64,000 nucleotides of DNA from Candidatus Desulfofervidus auxilii (GCF_001577525.1 NZ_CP013015.1:167173-231172), one strand, 5' to 3'; counted from the first letter of the stretch, positions 17,339-27,077 are shown. The notes: a model not told the origin generated them from the letters alone. Made by a program: numbers and translations.

Positions 17339-18589
17339 ATGATGTTCATTGCTGACCTTCATATTCATTCAAAATATAGCAGAGCTACCAGTAAAGATAT
17401 GGAGGTTACCACTCTGTATAAATGGGCAAAATGGAAGGGTATCAAAGTATTGGGCACAGGTGATTTTACCCACCCTCATTATTTAGCTGAATTAAAGAAA
17501 GATTTAGAACCTTTGGGAAATGGGTTATTTAAACTGAAAAATAAAGGAGACGAAGTATGCTTTATGCTTACTAGTGAAGTAAGCAATATTTTTTCGGCCC
17601 AGGGCAAAGGCCGCCGCATCCATACTCTTATCCTGGCCCCTTCTTTTGAAGTAGTAGATAAAATAAACAAACAATTTTCCCGACGGGGAGACCTTTTAGC
17701 AGATGGACGTCCCACCTTTGGTTTTAATCTCAAAGAACTGGTAAAAATGGTTTTAGATGTGTCTTCTGACTGCCTTTTAGTCCCTGCCCATGCTTGGACG
17801 CCTTGGTATGGATTATTAGGTGCTAATGGAGGATTTGATTCTATTGAAGAAGCCTTTGAAAACGAAACTAAGAATATTTATGCTATTGAAACTGGACTTT
17901 CTTCTGATATAGCTATGAATTGGCGTCTTTCCGCCTTAGATAAAATCAGTCTTATTTCTAATTCTGATGCCCACTCACCACACAAAATAGGTAGAGAGGC
18001 AAATGTATTTACTTGTGAATGTGATTATTACGAAATCATAGATACCATCAAAAAAAAGGATAGAGACCGTTTCCTGTGTACTATAGAATTTTATCCTCAA
18101 GAAGGGAAATATCATTATGATGGACATAGAAAGTGTAACGTTTCCTTTTCTCCACAGCAAACCAAGAAACATAATTATCTCTGTCCTGTATGTAAGCAAA
18201 GATTGACAGTGGGGGTAATGCATCGTGTAGAAACTTTGGCAGATAGGCCACAGGGTTTTCGCCCTCCTAATGCCATTCCTGAAATACACCTTATCCCTTT
18301 AGAAGAAATCATAGCCGAAGCGGTGAATAGACAGGTGGGCACTAAAACAGTAAGGGAAGAATATGAACGTTTAGTGAACCATGCTCCGGAGTTTGAAATA
18401 TTACTTAAATTACCTCTAGATGAACTGGCCCATTTTGTGCCTCCCAAAATACTTGAGGGCATCATACGGGTGAGAGAAGGAAATGTCCTTATTACTCCTG
18501 GGTTTGATGGGGTATATGGAGAAATAAAAATCTTCCCTGAAAGCAAAAAAACAAAAAAGGAACCTATAAAACAAGCAGGTTTATTCTAA
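17339..18589 (+). CDS. endoQ: Endonuclease Q family protein
   Basis: 416 aa. N-terminal PHP-domain metal motifs FIADLHIHSKYSRAT, GTGDFTHP, VPAHAWTPWYG and ISNSDAHSPHKIG; then a zinc finger with HRKCNVSFSP and LCPVCKQRLTVGV (residues ~262-290), followed by RVETLADRPQGFRP. This domain order is that of EndoQ, which nicks DNA 5' of deaminated bases (uracil, hypoxanthine), known from Thermococcales and some bacteria. Suggests a need to repair heat-driven deamination. The 3' end overlaps the convergent DUF1992 gene by 9 bp. Confidence 0.88.
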   Translation: MMFIADLHIHSKYSRATSKDMEVTTLYKWAKWKGIKVLGTGDFTHPHYLAELKKDLEPLGNGLFKLKNKGDEVCFMLTSEVSNIFSAQGKGRRIHTLILAPSFEVVDKINKQFSRRGDLLADGRPTFGFNLKELVKMVLDVSSDCLLVPAHAWTPWYGLLGANGGFDSIEEAFENETKNIYAIETGLSSDIAMNWRLSALDKISLISNSDAHSPHKIGREANVFTCECDYYEIIDTIKKKDRDRFLCTIEFYPQEGKYHYDGHRKCNVSFSPQQTKKHNYLCPVCKQRLTVGVMHRVETLADRPQGFRPPNAIPEIHLIPLEEIIAEAVNRQVGTKTVREEYERLVNHAPEFEILLKLPLDELAHFVPPKILEGIIRVREGNVLITPGFDGVYGEIKIFPESKKTKKEPIKQAGLF

Positions 18590-18976
18590 CTCGACCTTCC
18601 CTCTTCTTTTGGCTATCCGATAAAGAATTTTTTTATAATAAACTTGGCCTTCTTCTAAAAGGGGCGAAACCGGTCTCATAATATTGAGCTTCATAATAAG
18701 AAAATTTAGGTGACGGCAACATAGGTAGACTTCTTTTTCATCTTCCATTGTTTCCAACAAATCTTTCAGCTCCTTAATTTCTTTCCTCAACATCAATTCA
18801 GGAGGTAAGCAACCAGCGTTTTTTAAAATTTTATAAGCCATCCGCAATTCTGGTGGGACATGATAGACATCGTCTTCCCGTGGCAGTGGCTTTCCTTTTC
18901 CAGGAAGATTATCAAATTCTCCTCTTTCAATTGCATCCTGAATTCGCCGTTCGGCAATCTTTCTAAATACAAACAT
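18581..18976 (-). CDS. DUF1992 (DnaJ-homologue-type) protein
   Basis: 131 aa. Starts with AERRIQDAIERGEFDNLPGKGKPLP, the family signature, and continues with PPELRMAYKILKNAGCLPPE. Small cytoplasmic protein named for similarity to DnaJ-like proteins of the C28 group; no J-domain HPD is present and its role is unknown. Helical and charged C-terminus. Confidence 0.85.
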   Translation of the reverse strand: MFVFRKIAERRIQDAIERGEFDNLPGKGKPLPREDDVYHVPPELRMAYKILKNAGCLPPELMLRKEIKELKDLLETMEDEKEVYLCCRHLNFLIMKLNIMRPVSPLLEEGQVYYKKILYRIAKRRGKVELE

Positions 18977-19021
18977 TAATCTAACCTTTTCTGCATATTT
19001 TTACTAAAAATTTTTTATCTG

Positions 19022-19570
19022 TCAAGTTAAATTTTCACCCAAAGTCTCAGTCATTTTTGTCAGGGTCTGAGACCAGCATTTGTAATCTTCATCACTAAAA
19101 AGGCAAAAAACGACTTTTTCCAAATGAGTCTTACTCTTTAAATAATCCAATACTGTTTTAATCATGATTGAGGCTGCCCATTCTTTAGGACAACCAAAAA
19201 TTCCTGTGCTTATAGCTGGGAAGGCAATACTTCTTAATTTATTTTTATCTGCTAGCTTTAAACTATTCAAAATCGCATTTTGGAGTTTCCTCTCTTCTTC
19301 TCCTTCTCCCCAACGGGGCCCCACAGCATGAATTACATATTTTGCTTTAAGCTTGCCTGCAGTGGTAATAACTGCCTCTCCCGCCTTAATAGGGGCCAGC
19401 TTGTCGCATTCTTCCTGAATTTTATAACCACCAGCGCGCAGAATGGCACCTGCCACTCCACCTCCCATTTTCAATGTTTCACCAGCAGCATTAACAATGA
19501 CATCTACTGCCAATTGAGTAATATCACCCTTTAAAATCTCCAGAATAGTTTCCTTAATCTTGACCTGCAT
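19022..19570 (-). CDS. Macro domain (ADP-ribose-binding) protein
   Basis: 182 aa, a single macro domain: LKGDITQLAVDVIVNAAGE, GGGVAGAILRAGG, GEAVITTAGKL, YVIHAVGPRW, FPAISTGIFGCP. The Asn and the GGV/STGIFG loops are those of MacroD-type hydrolases that remove ADP-ribose or deacetylate O-acetyl-ADP-ribose. Overlaps the 3' end of the CBS-GGDEF gene by 17 bp, so the two are co-transcribed. Confidence 0.93.
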   Translation of the reverse strand: MQVKIKETILEILKGDITQLAVDVIVNAAGETLKMGGGVAGAILRAGGYKIQEECDKLAPIKAGEAVITTAGKLKAKYVIHAVGPRWGEGEEERKLQNAILNSLKLADKNKLRSIAFPAISTGIFGCPKEWAASIMIKTVLDYLKSKTHLEKVVFCLFSDEDYKCWSQTLTKMTETLGENLT

Positions 19571-20450
19571 ATTCCATTCCCTCCTTTCTTATTACACATA
19601 TTAAGTTTCTTCCTGCATGTTTAGCGGCATAAAGACCCTTATCTGCTAAATCAAGGAGTTCTTCGGAGGAAAGACTAAATTCATTAGAACTTAAAACCCC
19701 ACCACTAAAGGTTATTTTAATTTCATGTCCCAATATGTTAAAAATGTAGTGGCGGGTTATATGTAACAATTTCAAAGCCACTTTTTTGGGTTCTTTTGGA
19801 GAAGTTTGGGGAGTGATTATTACAAATTCATCTCCTCCATAGCGAAAGACAAAATCGGTTTTCCGTAAAGTTCGACGCAATAGAGCACTAAACTCTTTTA
19901 GCACTAAGTCTCCTGTCCGATGACCAAAATTGTCGTTTACTAGTTTAAATCTATCTATATCCAAAAATAACATCCCAAATGGTTTTTTTTCCGCAATCAA
20001 CCTATCCAGAGTAAATGCCAGAAAGTGCCTGGTATAAGCACCAGTTAAAGCATCTTTCATGGTGAAATCATTTAAATATTTAATAAAGTCTGCATGGGCA
20101 ACGATTCCTATTAAATTATTTTCGCCATCGGTAATAATCAGATGTTTAATCCCATGTTTTAATATCAATTGATAACATTCATAATATGTAGAAGTTCCTA
20201 AGGCAGTAATAAGCGGTTTTTCTGGTTTTATGGCCGCAATAATGTCCTTTGCAGTGATTTCATCTAAAGTGTTAAAAAAACAAAAGGCTTGAAGAATGTC
20301 AGATTCAGTGATAATATTTACAGGTTTCTTTTCTTCTATTACTACCACCGAGCCGACTTTTCTCTTTACCATCTGGTCTATACATTTACGAAAAGAAGTC
20401 TCTAAAGTCACATGACAAACATCTTTTTGCATAAATTCCTGAATTAACAT
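19554..20450 (-). CDS. CBS-domain diguanylate cyclase
   Basis: 298 aa. Two CBS motifs (residues ~1-125: VGSVVVIEEKKPVNIITESD and HLIITDGENNLIGIVAHAD) followed by a GGDEF domain (residues ~130-290) with DALTGAYTRHF and an intact active site RYGGDEFVII. Should make cyclic di-GMP in response to a nucleotide or other ligand bound by the CBS pair. Lies 1 bp downstream of queE. Confidence 0.92.
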   Translation of the reverse strand: MLIQEFMQKDVCHVTLETSFRKCIDQMVKRKVGSVVVIEEKKPVNIITESDILQAFCFFNTLDEITAKDIIAAIKPEKPLITALGTSTYYECYQLILKHGIKHLIITDGENNLIGIVAHADFIKYLNDFTMKDALTGAYTRHFLAFTLDRLIAEKKPFGMLFLDIDRFKLVNDNFGHRTGDLVLKEFSALLRRTLRKTDFVFRYGGDEFVIITPQTSPKEPKKVALKLLHITRHYIFNILGHEIKITFSGGVLSSNEFSLSSEELLDLADKGLYAAKHAGRNLICVIRKEGMEYAGQD

Positions 20451-21089
20451 CTATCTTCTCCTTATTTCCCCCCAGATTATTTTATGGAGTTGTGGTTGTA
20501 ATCTTACAGAAATCTGATCACTCAAAATCCATTCAGCCAGAATAGAAAGAGAGAGTTTTTGAAATACAGGCGAAAAAAGCACTTGACACCTTCTTTGAAG
20601 TCGATATTTGAGGACTATCTCCTTCGCCCAATCATAATCGTCTCTATCAGATAGGACAAACTTAACTTCATCCTTGATAGTTAAGTAATCAATATTTTTC
20701 CACTCCATAAAATTGCTCATACCACTGCCAGGACACTTGATGTCCATAACACGAATCACCTTTGGTGAAAAAACATTTATAGGCAAAGAACCATTTGTTT
20801 CCACAAGCACCACATAGCCTTTCTCTAAAAGACAATTGGTTAAAGGAATAACTGAAGGCTGAAGCAACGGCTCACCTCCAGTAATAGTAACCAATTTGGT
20901 ATGATACTTACCAACAAATTTCATGATTTTTTCTATAGAATAGTATTTCCCTTCATGGTAAGCGTATTTTGTATCACAATAATGGCACCGAAGGTTACAT
21001 CCACAAACACGTATAAAGATACAAGGTAGGCCTATATAAGAACTCTCTCCTTGAATGCTATAAAATAACTCTGTTATTTTTAACTCCAT
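20451..21089 (-). CDS. queE: 7-carboxy-7-deazaguanine synthase
   Basis: 212 aa. Radical SAM motif CGCNLRCHYCDTKYA (CxxxCxxC), N-terminal FYSIQGESSYIGLPCIFIR, and TITGGEPLLQP. Converts carboxytetrahydropterin to 7-carboxy-7-deazaguanine in queuosine/preQ0 synthesis. The later enzyme QueH is encoded 30 kb away at 50846 in this window, so a queuosine pathway is probably complete in the genome. Confidence 0.93.
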   Translation of the reverse strand: MELKITELFYSIQGESSYIGLPCIFIRVCGCNLRCHYCDTKYAYHEGKYYSIEKIMKFVGKYHTKLVTITGGEPLLQPSVIPLTNCLLEKGYVVLVETNGSLPINVFSPKVIRVMDIKCPGSGMSNFMEWKNIDYLTIKDEVKFVLSDRDDYDWAKEIVLKYRLQRRCQVLFSPVFQKLSLSILAEWILSDQISVRLQPQLHKIIWGEIRRR

Positions 21090-21161
21090 TTAATCACTTG
21101 CTTCAATAAACTCAAATATTTTTAACATTGAGTGCACAGAGGAATTTGCTCCTGACTTCGC

Positions 21162-21794
21162 TTAACCCAATAATGTTTTTATAAAAAAATGTAATGGTGG
21201 CACTATAAGATAATCTATAGCCCCAGTAAACACTAGTAAAAGTAAAAAAAGCATTCCATAAACTTGAAGATGTCTGAATTCTATAAAATAACGATCAGGC
21301 AAAAAGGCCTCTAAGACATGACTACCATCCAGAGGCGGAATAGGCAATAAATTAAAGCAGGCCAATCCCAAATTAACTACCACTCCTGCCTCTAACATAA
21401 AATATATAGGTTTTAAGATGTCAAGCAATAGGCCATGAGGCATAGACATTTGTCCCATAAAACGGTATATGACTGCCAAACCAACAGCTAAAATTACATT
21501 ACTCAGCGGGCCTGCTAAGGCCACCCATAACATGTCTTTTTTAGGAGATTTAAAATTAGAGGCATTAATAGGCACAGGTTTTGCCCAACCAATCATCCCA
21601 GTGATTAAAAATACCAATGTGCCCAGAAAATCTAAATGTTTCAGAGGATTAAAACTCAAACGATTATGAAGCCGAGGGGTAGGGTCACCTAGATGGTCTG
21701 CTACCATCCCATGAGCTAGCTCATGCACAGTGACTGCCAATAATATGGGAGGAACTAAAATGCTAATTTGTTGTATTTTGGCTGCTATATTCAC
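21162..21794 (-). CDS. Site-2-type membrane metalloprotease (M50)
   Basis: 210 aa, four to five hydrophobic segments. Zinc site HELAH in VTVHELAHGMVADHLGD (residues ~24-40) and the third ligand in NLLPIPPLDGSHVLE (residues ~147-160). This is the short bacterial S2P class without a PDZ domain, commonly found beside other housekeeping genes in Desulfobacterota. Cleaves membrane-embedded substrates, which are not identifiable here. Confidence 0.92.
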   Translation of the reverse strand: MNIAAKIQQISILVPPILLAVTVHELAHGMVADHLGDPTPRLHNRLSFNPLKHLDFLGTLVFLITGMIGWAKPVPINASNFKSPKKDMLWVALAGPLSNVILAVGLAVIYRFMGQMSMPHGLLLDILKPIYFMLEAGVVVNLGLACFNLLPIPPLDGSHVLEAFLPDRYFIEFRHLQVYGMLFLLLLVFTGAIDYLIVPPLHFFIKTLLG

Positions 21795-21819
21795 GCTTTG
21801 TTTCTCTCCTGTTCAAATT

Positions 21820-23361
21820 TTACTTAATTTTGACTGTTTTTCTCCATAAAATTTGCTTAATACTTTCTATTTCTGAACATTTTAACATATAAGCAAAGAT
21901 AAAAAAAGTTATAACTCCTACCGGAATATCTACTGCCAGGATTTTTATGGGACTGACTAAACAGTGTTTTATGGCCAATAATACTAAGCCCATTCCTAAA
22001 CTGGCCAACAAAGTTTTTGCCACACTCTGACAAAACAAGCCAGAAAATAAAGGTCCAACCCTTTTTTGGAGAAAATAAACAAGAAAAACCACATTTAGAA
22101 GGGCCATAATAGAAGTAGTTAAGGCAAGGCCCGCGTGCTTAAAAGGATGCATTAAAATAAGGCCCAAAATAATGTTGCCTACCAGACACCATGCACTTAT
22201 TTTAACTGGTGTCTTGGTATCTTGAAGGGCGTAAAAAGCATTATTTAAAAGACGCAAGGCAGCAAAAAAGATAAGACCAATGGCATAACACCATAGGGCT
22301 TGGGCCGTAGCATAAGTAGAAATTTGAGAAAAGGCCCCCCTTTGCAAAATTGCAGTAATAATAGGCACCCTTAATATTATAAGACCAATACTGGCTGGTA
22401 AAATAAGAAAAAATACAGTTTGCAAACTGAAACAAAGGGTCTGTTTAAAGACTTCAAATTCCTTTCTCACTGCCTGTGTAGATAAAGTGGGCAAACTAGC
22501 AGTGCCAAAGGAAAAAGCAAAAAGAGCAAGGGGAAACTGAACTAATCTATCGGCATAATAAAGATAAGATACACTACCTGAGGGTAAGAAAGAAGCCAGG
22601 ATAGTATTGATAAAAATACTTATTTGATAAACAGCTGCCCCTATTACTGCTGGACCCATAAGGGTTAAAATGCGTTTAAGGACAGGGTGATACTCCCATA
22701 AAGGTTTTAAAGAAAAACCTTCCTTCCAGAGAAATGGTAACTGTAAACTTAACTGCAAAAGACCACCAATCATTACCCCTATAGCCAGACAATATACACC
22801 TGGCCACCCAAAATGATGAGCTAAAAGCAAACTGACAATCATAGAAACATTAAGTAAGGCATAACAAAAGGCTGGAGCAGCAAAATAACCCAAGGCATTT
22901 AAAATAGCTATGGCTAGGGCAGTGAGACAAATAAAAAACAGATAGGGAAACATAATCCGAGTAAGATTAATGGTAAGGGCAAATTTAGCAGGTAATGTGG
23001 AAAAACCTGGGGCAATTAATTTTACTAACCAGGGGGCAAATATAACTCCCAAAATACTGAGAATGCTCAAAATTCCACCTAAAAATGTCCATACTATACG
23101 AGCCAATTTAAAGGCCTCTAAGCGCGATTTTAAAAGAGATTCTGAGAAGATGGGCACAAATACGATAACCAAACTACCTTCAGCAAATAAACGCCTCCAT
23201 AAATTAGGTAGGCGAAATGCTACAAAAAAGGCATCAGCAGCTAAACCTGTGCCCAAAAAATAGGCAATTGCTATTTCTCGCCCAAAACCTAATACTCTAC
23301 TGACTAAAATCCCCAGGGTATAAATACCTGCTGCCCTGGTAACTTTAGCCTTAACGCCCAT
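21820..23361 (-). CDS. murJ: Lipid II flippase MurJ (MviN)
   Basis: 513 aa, the standard length, with about 14 hydrophobic segments throughout. The start AGIYTLGILVSRVLGFGREIAIAYFLG and the SLPTLS motif around residue 285 are characteristic, along with LRLLNNAFYALQDTKTP at about residue 370. Moves lipid-linked peptidoglycan precursors across the inner membrane. Confidence 0.95.
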   Translation of the reverse strand: MGVKAKVTRAAGIYTLGILVSRVLGFGREIAIAYFLGTGLAADAFFVAFRLPNLWRRLFAEGSLVIVFVPIFSESLLKSRLEAFKLARIVWTFLGGILSILSILGVIFAPWLVKLIAPGFSTLPAKFALTINLTRIMFPYLFFICLTALAIAILNALGYFAAPAFCYALLNVSMIVSLLLAHHFGWPGVYCLAIGVMIGGLLQLSLQLPFLWKEGFSLKPLWEYHPVLKRILTLMGPAVIGAAVYQISIFINTILASFLPSGSVSYLYYADRLVQFPLALFAFSFGTASLPTLSTQAVRKEFEVFKQTLCFSLQTVFFLILPASIGLIILRVPIITAILQRGAFSQISTYATAQALWCYAIGLIFFAALRLLNNAFYALQDTKTPVKISAWCLVGNIILGLILMHPFKHAGLALTTSIMALLNVVFLVYFLQKRVGPLFSGLFCQSVAKTLLASLGMGLVLLAIKHCLVSPIKILAVDIPVGVITFFIFAYMLKCSEIESIKQILWRKTVKIK

Positions 23362-23411
23362 TTACCAGGAGTAACAATTTAAAAATGGGATGTCAAGCTA
23401 ACACCAAGGCT

Positions 23412-23702
23412 TTATAAACCTTTGGTTTTACGTTTAGAGGCTTTTAAAGGATTTAATCTCTTATGGCCTTTCCCATTACCATTTTTCTTCATATGGGTAG
23501 CAAAGTTGCACTTTCCCAACCGCCATTTTACCGCGGGATCAGGACAGATGCGGCAATATTTGCCCTCCCCTGTTTCCAAAATGTGAGCACAACCCTGACA
23601 TTGTTCTACGATGGGATGGCATGCCCCTCCATTAAAATTACATCCTTTGGAAGTCATAAAAGGACAAGCCACCCCTTTTTTAACGGTCTCGCATTCTAAC
23701 AT
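23412..23702 (-). CDS. PxxKW family cysteine-rich protein
   Basis: 96 aa from the ATG at 23702, which has a clear TTAGGAGGTAAG in front; a longer reading frame upstream lacks one. Contains about ten cysteines, the motif CRICPDPAVKWRLGKCNFATH that names the family, and a very basic C-terminal tail. Likely binds metal. Members are almost confined to Desulfobacterota; function unknown. Confidence 0.85.
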   Translation of the reverse strand: MLECETVKKGVACPFMTSKGCNFNGGACHPIVEQCQGCAHILETGEGKYCRICPDPAVKWRLGKCNFATHMKKNGNGKGHKRLNPLKASKRKTKGL

Positions 23703-23819
23703 TTTCTTACCTCCTAAAATAAAAATTGAAGCGGCGGGGTTTTTAACAAAAAAGAAATTGTTTGTCAACACCCTTTACGCTTTTTTCATTTCTTTGTATA
23801 AAGGTATCCAAAATAATTA

Positions 23820-23900
23820 CCTGTCTGCCCCTGCCCGACGGCCGTGTCTGCCGACAGGCAGGCAGGCGGGCCTGCCCGCAGGCAGGCGGGGACAGGCAGG
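23820..23900. repeat. GC-rich palindromic dispersed repeat, copy 2 (composite)
   Basis: About 80 bp of nested CCTGCC/GGCAGG palindromes between the PxxKW and ctpA genes. It shares an identical 26-base core with the copy at 4439 (GACGGCCGTGTCTGCCGACA...) and has an additional unit CCTGCCCGCAGGCAGG. Transcripts through it on either strand would fold strongly. Its right end is only 10 bp from the ctpA ribosome binding site. Confidence 0.85.
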
Positions 23901-23929
23901 AATACAGAGTCAAAGGAGGAGACAAAAAC

Positions 23930-25186
23930 ATGAAATTAAGGAGCATTTTCTTTTCTTTTCTTTTTCTTTTCTTTGTAACGGTTAATCCTGCTTTTTCATC
24001 CCATACCTCAAAAACTACTTATGACTATTTAAAAACATTTAGTGAAGTCCTTGATATTGTCCAAAAGAATTATGTAGAGACACCTGAAGCAAAGGAGTTG
24101 ATTTATGGTGCCATTAGGGGTATGTTGGGTGCTTTAGACCCCCATTCTTCTTTTCTCACTCCTGATGAATTTAAAGAACTCCAAATAGAAACTAAAGGTA
24201 AATTTGGTGGAGTAGGTATTGAGATTACCATTAAAGATGGCTGGATTAGTGTGGTTTCTCCCATTGAAGATACACCTGCGTATAAAGCAGGGATAAAACC
24301 AGGAGACAAGATCATAAAGATAAATGGAAAATCCACTAAAAATATGACCTTGATGAAAGCAGTAAAACTTATTAGAGGTAAAAAGGGAACAAAGGTAACC
24401 CTTACTATCTGGAGAGAAGGATTCACAGAATCAAAAGATTTTGAAATTGTAAGGGATATCATTTCCATAAAAAGCGTTAAAACTAAAATATTGGAACCTG
24501 GTTATGGATATGTGAGATTAACCAGTTTTCAAGAAAATACCACTTCTGATTTACAAAAGGCTTTATTAGAAATGGAAAAGGGGAAACCATCTTTAAAGGG
24601 CATAATTTTAGACCTTCGGAACAATCCTGGTGGTTTATTAGAACAAGCAGTAAGGGTATCAGACGAGTTTTTAGATAAAGGAAAAATTGTTTCTGTAAAA
24701 GGTAGAACAAAGGAGCAATATATGGAGTTTAAGGCTCATAAAAATAAACACCCACATTCCTATCCTATGGTTGTTTTGGTAAATGAAGGGACAGCTAGTG
24801 CGGCAGAAATTGTAGCTGGGGCCTTACAGGATAATCATCGAGCTTTAATCATTGGTAAGCCAACCTTTGGAAAAGGTTCAGTTCAGACAGTTCTTCCCTT
24901 AAAAGATGGTTCAGCTTTAAGACTAACTACTGCCCTTTATTACACCCCAAAAGACCGCTGCATCCAGGCTAAAGGTATTGTTCCTGACTTAACTCTTGCA
25001 GATATAAAGGTAAGTCAACCAGAAAAAAAACCGCCCCATTTTCTCAGAGAAAAAGACTTAGAAAGACATTTAAAAGCCTTAGAAGAAATGAAAATTGAAG
25101 AAGGGAAAAAACCAAAAGATTTCCTTATAAATATAGGTTTACAGGTGTTAAAAAAATGGGAGGCCTTTACTCAGTTGCAATACTAA
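23930..25186 (+). CDS. ctpA: Carboxy-terminal processing protease (S41)
   Basis: 418 aa from ATG 23930, chosen because AAAGGAGGA precedes it and a signal peptide (residues 1-24, FFVTVNPAFSS) follows; the longer frame would translate the GC-rich repeat. PDZ domain near residues 85-165 (GVGIEITIKDGWISVVSPI, AGIKPGDKIIKINGK), catalytic Ser in GTASAAEIVAGALQD and Lys in GKPTFGKGSVQ. Periplasmic protease of cell-wall hydrolases and other envelope proteins. Confidence 0.95.
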   Translation: MKLRSIFFSFLFLFFVTVNPAFSSHTSKTTYDYLKTFSEVLDIVQKNYVETPEAKELIYGAIRGMLGALDPHSSFLTPDEFKELQIETKGKFGGVGIEITIKDGWISVVSPIEDTPAYKAGIKPGDKIIKINGKSTKNMTLMKAVKLIRGKKGTKVTLTIWREGFTESKDFEIVRDIISIKSVKTKILEPGYGYVRLTSFQENTTSDLQKALLEMEKGKPSLKGIILDLRNNPGGLLEQAVRVSDEFLDKGKIVSVKGRTKEQYMEFKAHKNKHPHSYPMVVLVNEGTASAAEIVAGALQDNHRALIIGKPTFGKGSVQTVLPLKDGSALRLTTALYYTPKDRCIQAKGIVPDLTLADIKVSQPEKKPPHFLREKDLERHLKALEEMKIEEGKKPKDFLINIGLQVLKKWEAFTQLQY

Positions 25187-25295
25187 ATATTTAATTTCTC
25201 AAAAAATTGCCCGAAGGAATAGAAAGTTTACTATTTTGTTTTATTATCTAAGTGTTACTAAAACGCCTCAGGCATGATAAATAGAAGGCATATTT

Positions 25296-26663
25296 ATGAA
25301 TAAAACCATCACTCCAGGCTCTATCCTTCAAGGACCTTTCTGGCAGGAAAGAATTAGAGTTCTTTCTATAAAATCCATTGGAATGGATAAAACAAAAATA
25401 GAAGCAGTAGGCATTACAACTAACACATTTTATCCCTGTATTCTTTCACAAGCAGACTTAGAAAAAATAAAAATTTTACCAGAACAGACTATCCAATTTA
25501 GCGGAAATTCTAAAGGCTTTTTTCTTTTTACTGAAGCCCACCGCATGCGTAATGCCTTCCAATTTGATCCTCTTTATGCAGTGAATGTTTCTCAAGTTGA
25601 TCCTTTACCACATCAAATTGAGGCAGTTTACTATTACATTTTGCGAAATCCACGTATTCGTTTTCTTTTAGCAGATGACCCAGGCGCAGGCAAAACCATT
25701 ATGGCTGGCCTATTACTTAAAGAATTAAAATACAGAGGGCTTGTAGAAAGAGTACTTATTGTTGCACCAGGCCATTTAAAAGACCAGTGGTTGCGAGAAA
25801 TGCATGAGAAATTCCAAGAAAACTTTTTTATTGTTGATCGTAGTGCCATCAATGCTGCCTGGGGACAAAACATCTGGCAGGAGAGAAATCAGGTAATCAC
25901 CTCTATTGATTTTGCTAAACAGGACGATGTCTTGTTTTCCCTTAAAGATGTGCGCTGGGACTTAGTTATTGTAGATGAAGCTCACAAGATGTCTGCTTAT
26001 AAATACGGTGATAAAATAAGTAAAACAGGGCGGTATAAATTAGGAGAAGGGCAGAGAATTCCTGATGAGGAGGCTATAAAGAAGATAAAAGAAGCGACAA
26101 TGGAAGCCTTAGCCACACGTCACATAGACTTAAGTAGGATATTGGGAGAACAACGTAAAGCTAGAGAAAACCGTTTAGTCCCTGAATATGTGGAGGCTTT
26201 TTTCAAAAGAGCAGCAGAAATTTTAGACATTAAGATGGAAAAACGGCAAGATGATTTTTGGCGAATTTCTCAAGTACCTTTATCTCTTCGCAATCAAACT
26301 TATGAATTTAAAACTCGCTTTGGAGAGGTGAACAGGGAATATAATAAACTTTCTTTTGATAAAGAAAAGGCATTTAAAGGGCAGGCAGAGTTTATTGCCT
26401 TAGGCCATCCTCTGCTAGAGGCAGTTATTGAAAAAATATTTAAAGAATTTGCCTTGGAGGCTGAAAAAGGAGCTTTATTTTTTGATCCTGAAGGAAAAAG
26501 GTTAGGTGATGAATACTGGCTTTATGTGGTAACAAATGCCGCTTCCTCACCAGAACTCTATCTTATTCAAAACCCTGGTTAAGAATTAGAGCCCGACGAG
26601 GAAGTGGAGATCGTAAGATATATTGTGAAGGACTGGAAAGTATCTGCTGCCAGGGCAATATGA
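25296..26663 (+). pseudogene. Defence-type SNF2/DEAD helicase with motor domain 2 deleted
   Basis: The frame 25296-26582 (428 aa) holds the first helicase domain with LADDPGAGKTIMAGLL (Walker A, ~residues 126-141) and VIVDEAHKMS (Walker B), then jumps after KTGRYKLGEG directly into a far C-terminal segment (EATMEALATRHIDLSRIL). The whole second RecA domain with motifs III-VI, several hundred residues in relatives, is missing although the frame is kept. The end DEYWLYVVTNAASSPELYLIQNP is a DUF3883-like tail cut by a TAA at 26580; in-frame coding sense continues to 26663 (DEEVEIVRYIVKDWK). Probably non-functional as a translocase. Relatives occur with DUF1156 methylases. Confidence 0.7.
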
Positions 26664-26774
26664 CCTGTTTGCCAAAGATAGAGAAAAGGAAAATAAGGTG
26701 TAGGGCACTGATGACAGGCGGAAACATGGTAATAACTTTCAAAATATGGTAATAAAGGGAAAAAGGGGATTTAA

Positions 26775-27077
26775 ATGGGTAAAGTAACAGTAAAAGCAAA
26801 GATACGGAATTTTTTAGATGAGGGAATGGCTCAGAAGGGCATAATACCACCGGAGGAGATAAGAGAGACAGAGGTCGAAGGGCTTGTAGATTTTGGAGCA
26901 ACATTGCTCACCCTCCCGGAAGAGATGGTAGAAAAGTTAGGACTTACCCTGGGAAGAGAAATTGAGGTTAGTTATACCGTCAAATCATCCTAGAGCCCTT
27001 GATTTGATTATTGATCCTAGGGGTATTTTGACCCCAAGGCCTGGCCATGAGGATATGCCCCTCATTGAGCTGTTGTA
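26775..27077 (+). pseudogene. Clan AA (retropepsin-like) aspartic protease, internal deletion
   Basis: First part MGKVTVKAKIRNF ... EVEGLVDFGATLLTLPEEMVEKLGL carries the flap and the catalytic-loop region, with the usual D-T-G changed to D-F-G. Then the middle ~45 residues are missing, and after a frame change LIIDPRGILTPRPGHEDMPLIEL closes the domain as in intact members (~125 aa). Dead copy of a small protease often found with toxin-antitoxin-like genes. Confidence 0.6.

Noticed and set aside
23762-23929. N-terminal extension of CtpA from an upstream start
   Set aside because: It would translate the GC-rich palindrome and place the signal peptide internally. ATG 23930 has AAAGGAGGA and a proper signal peptide.
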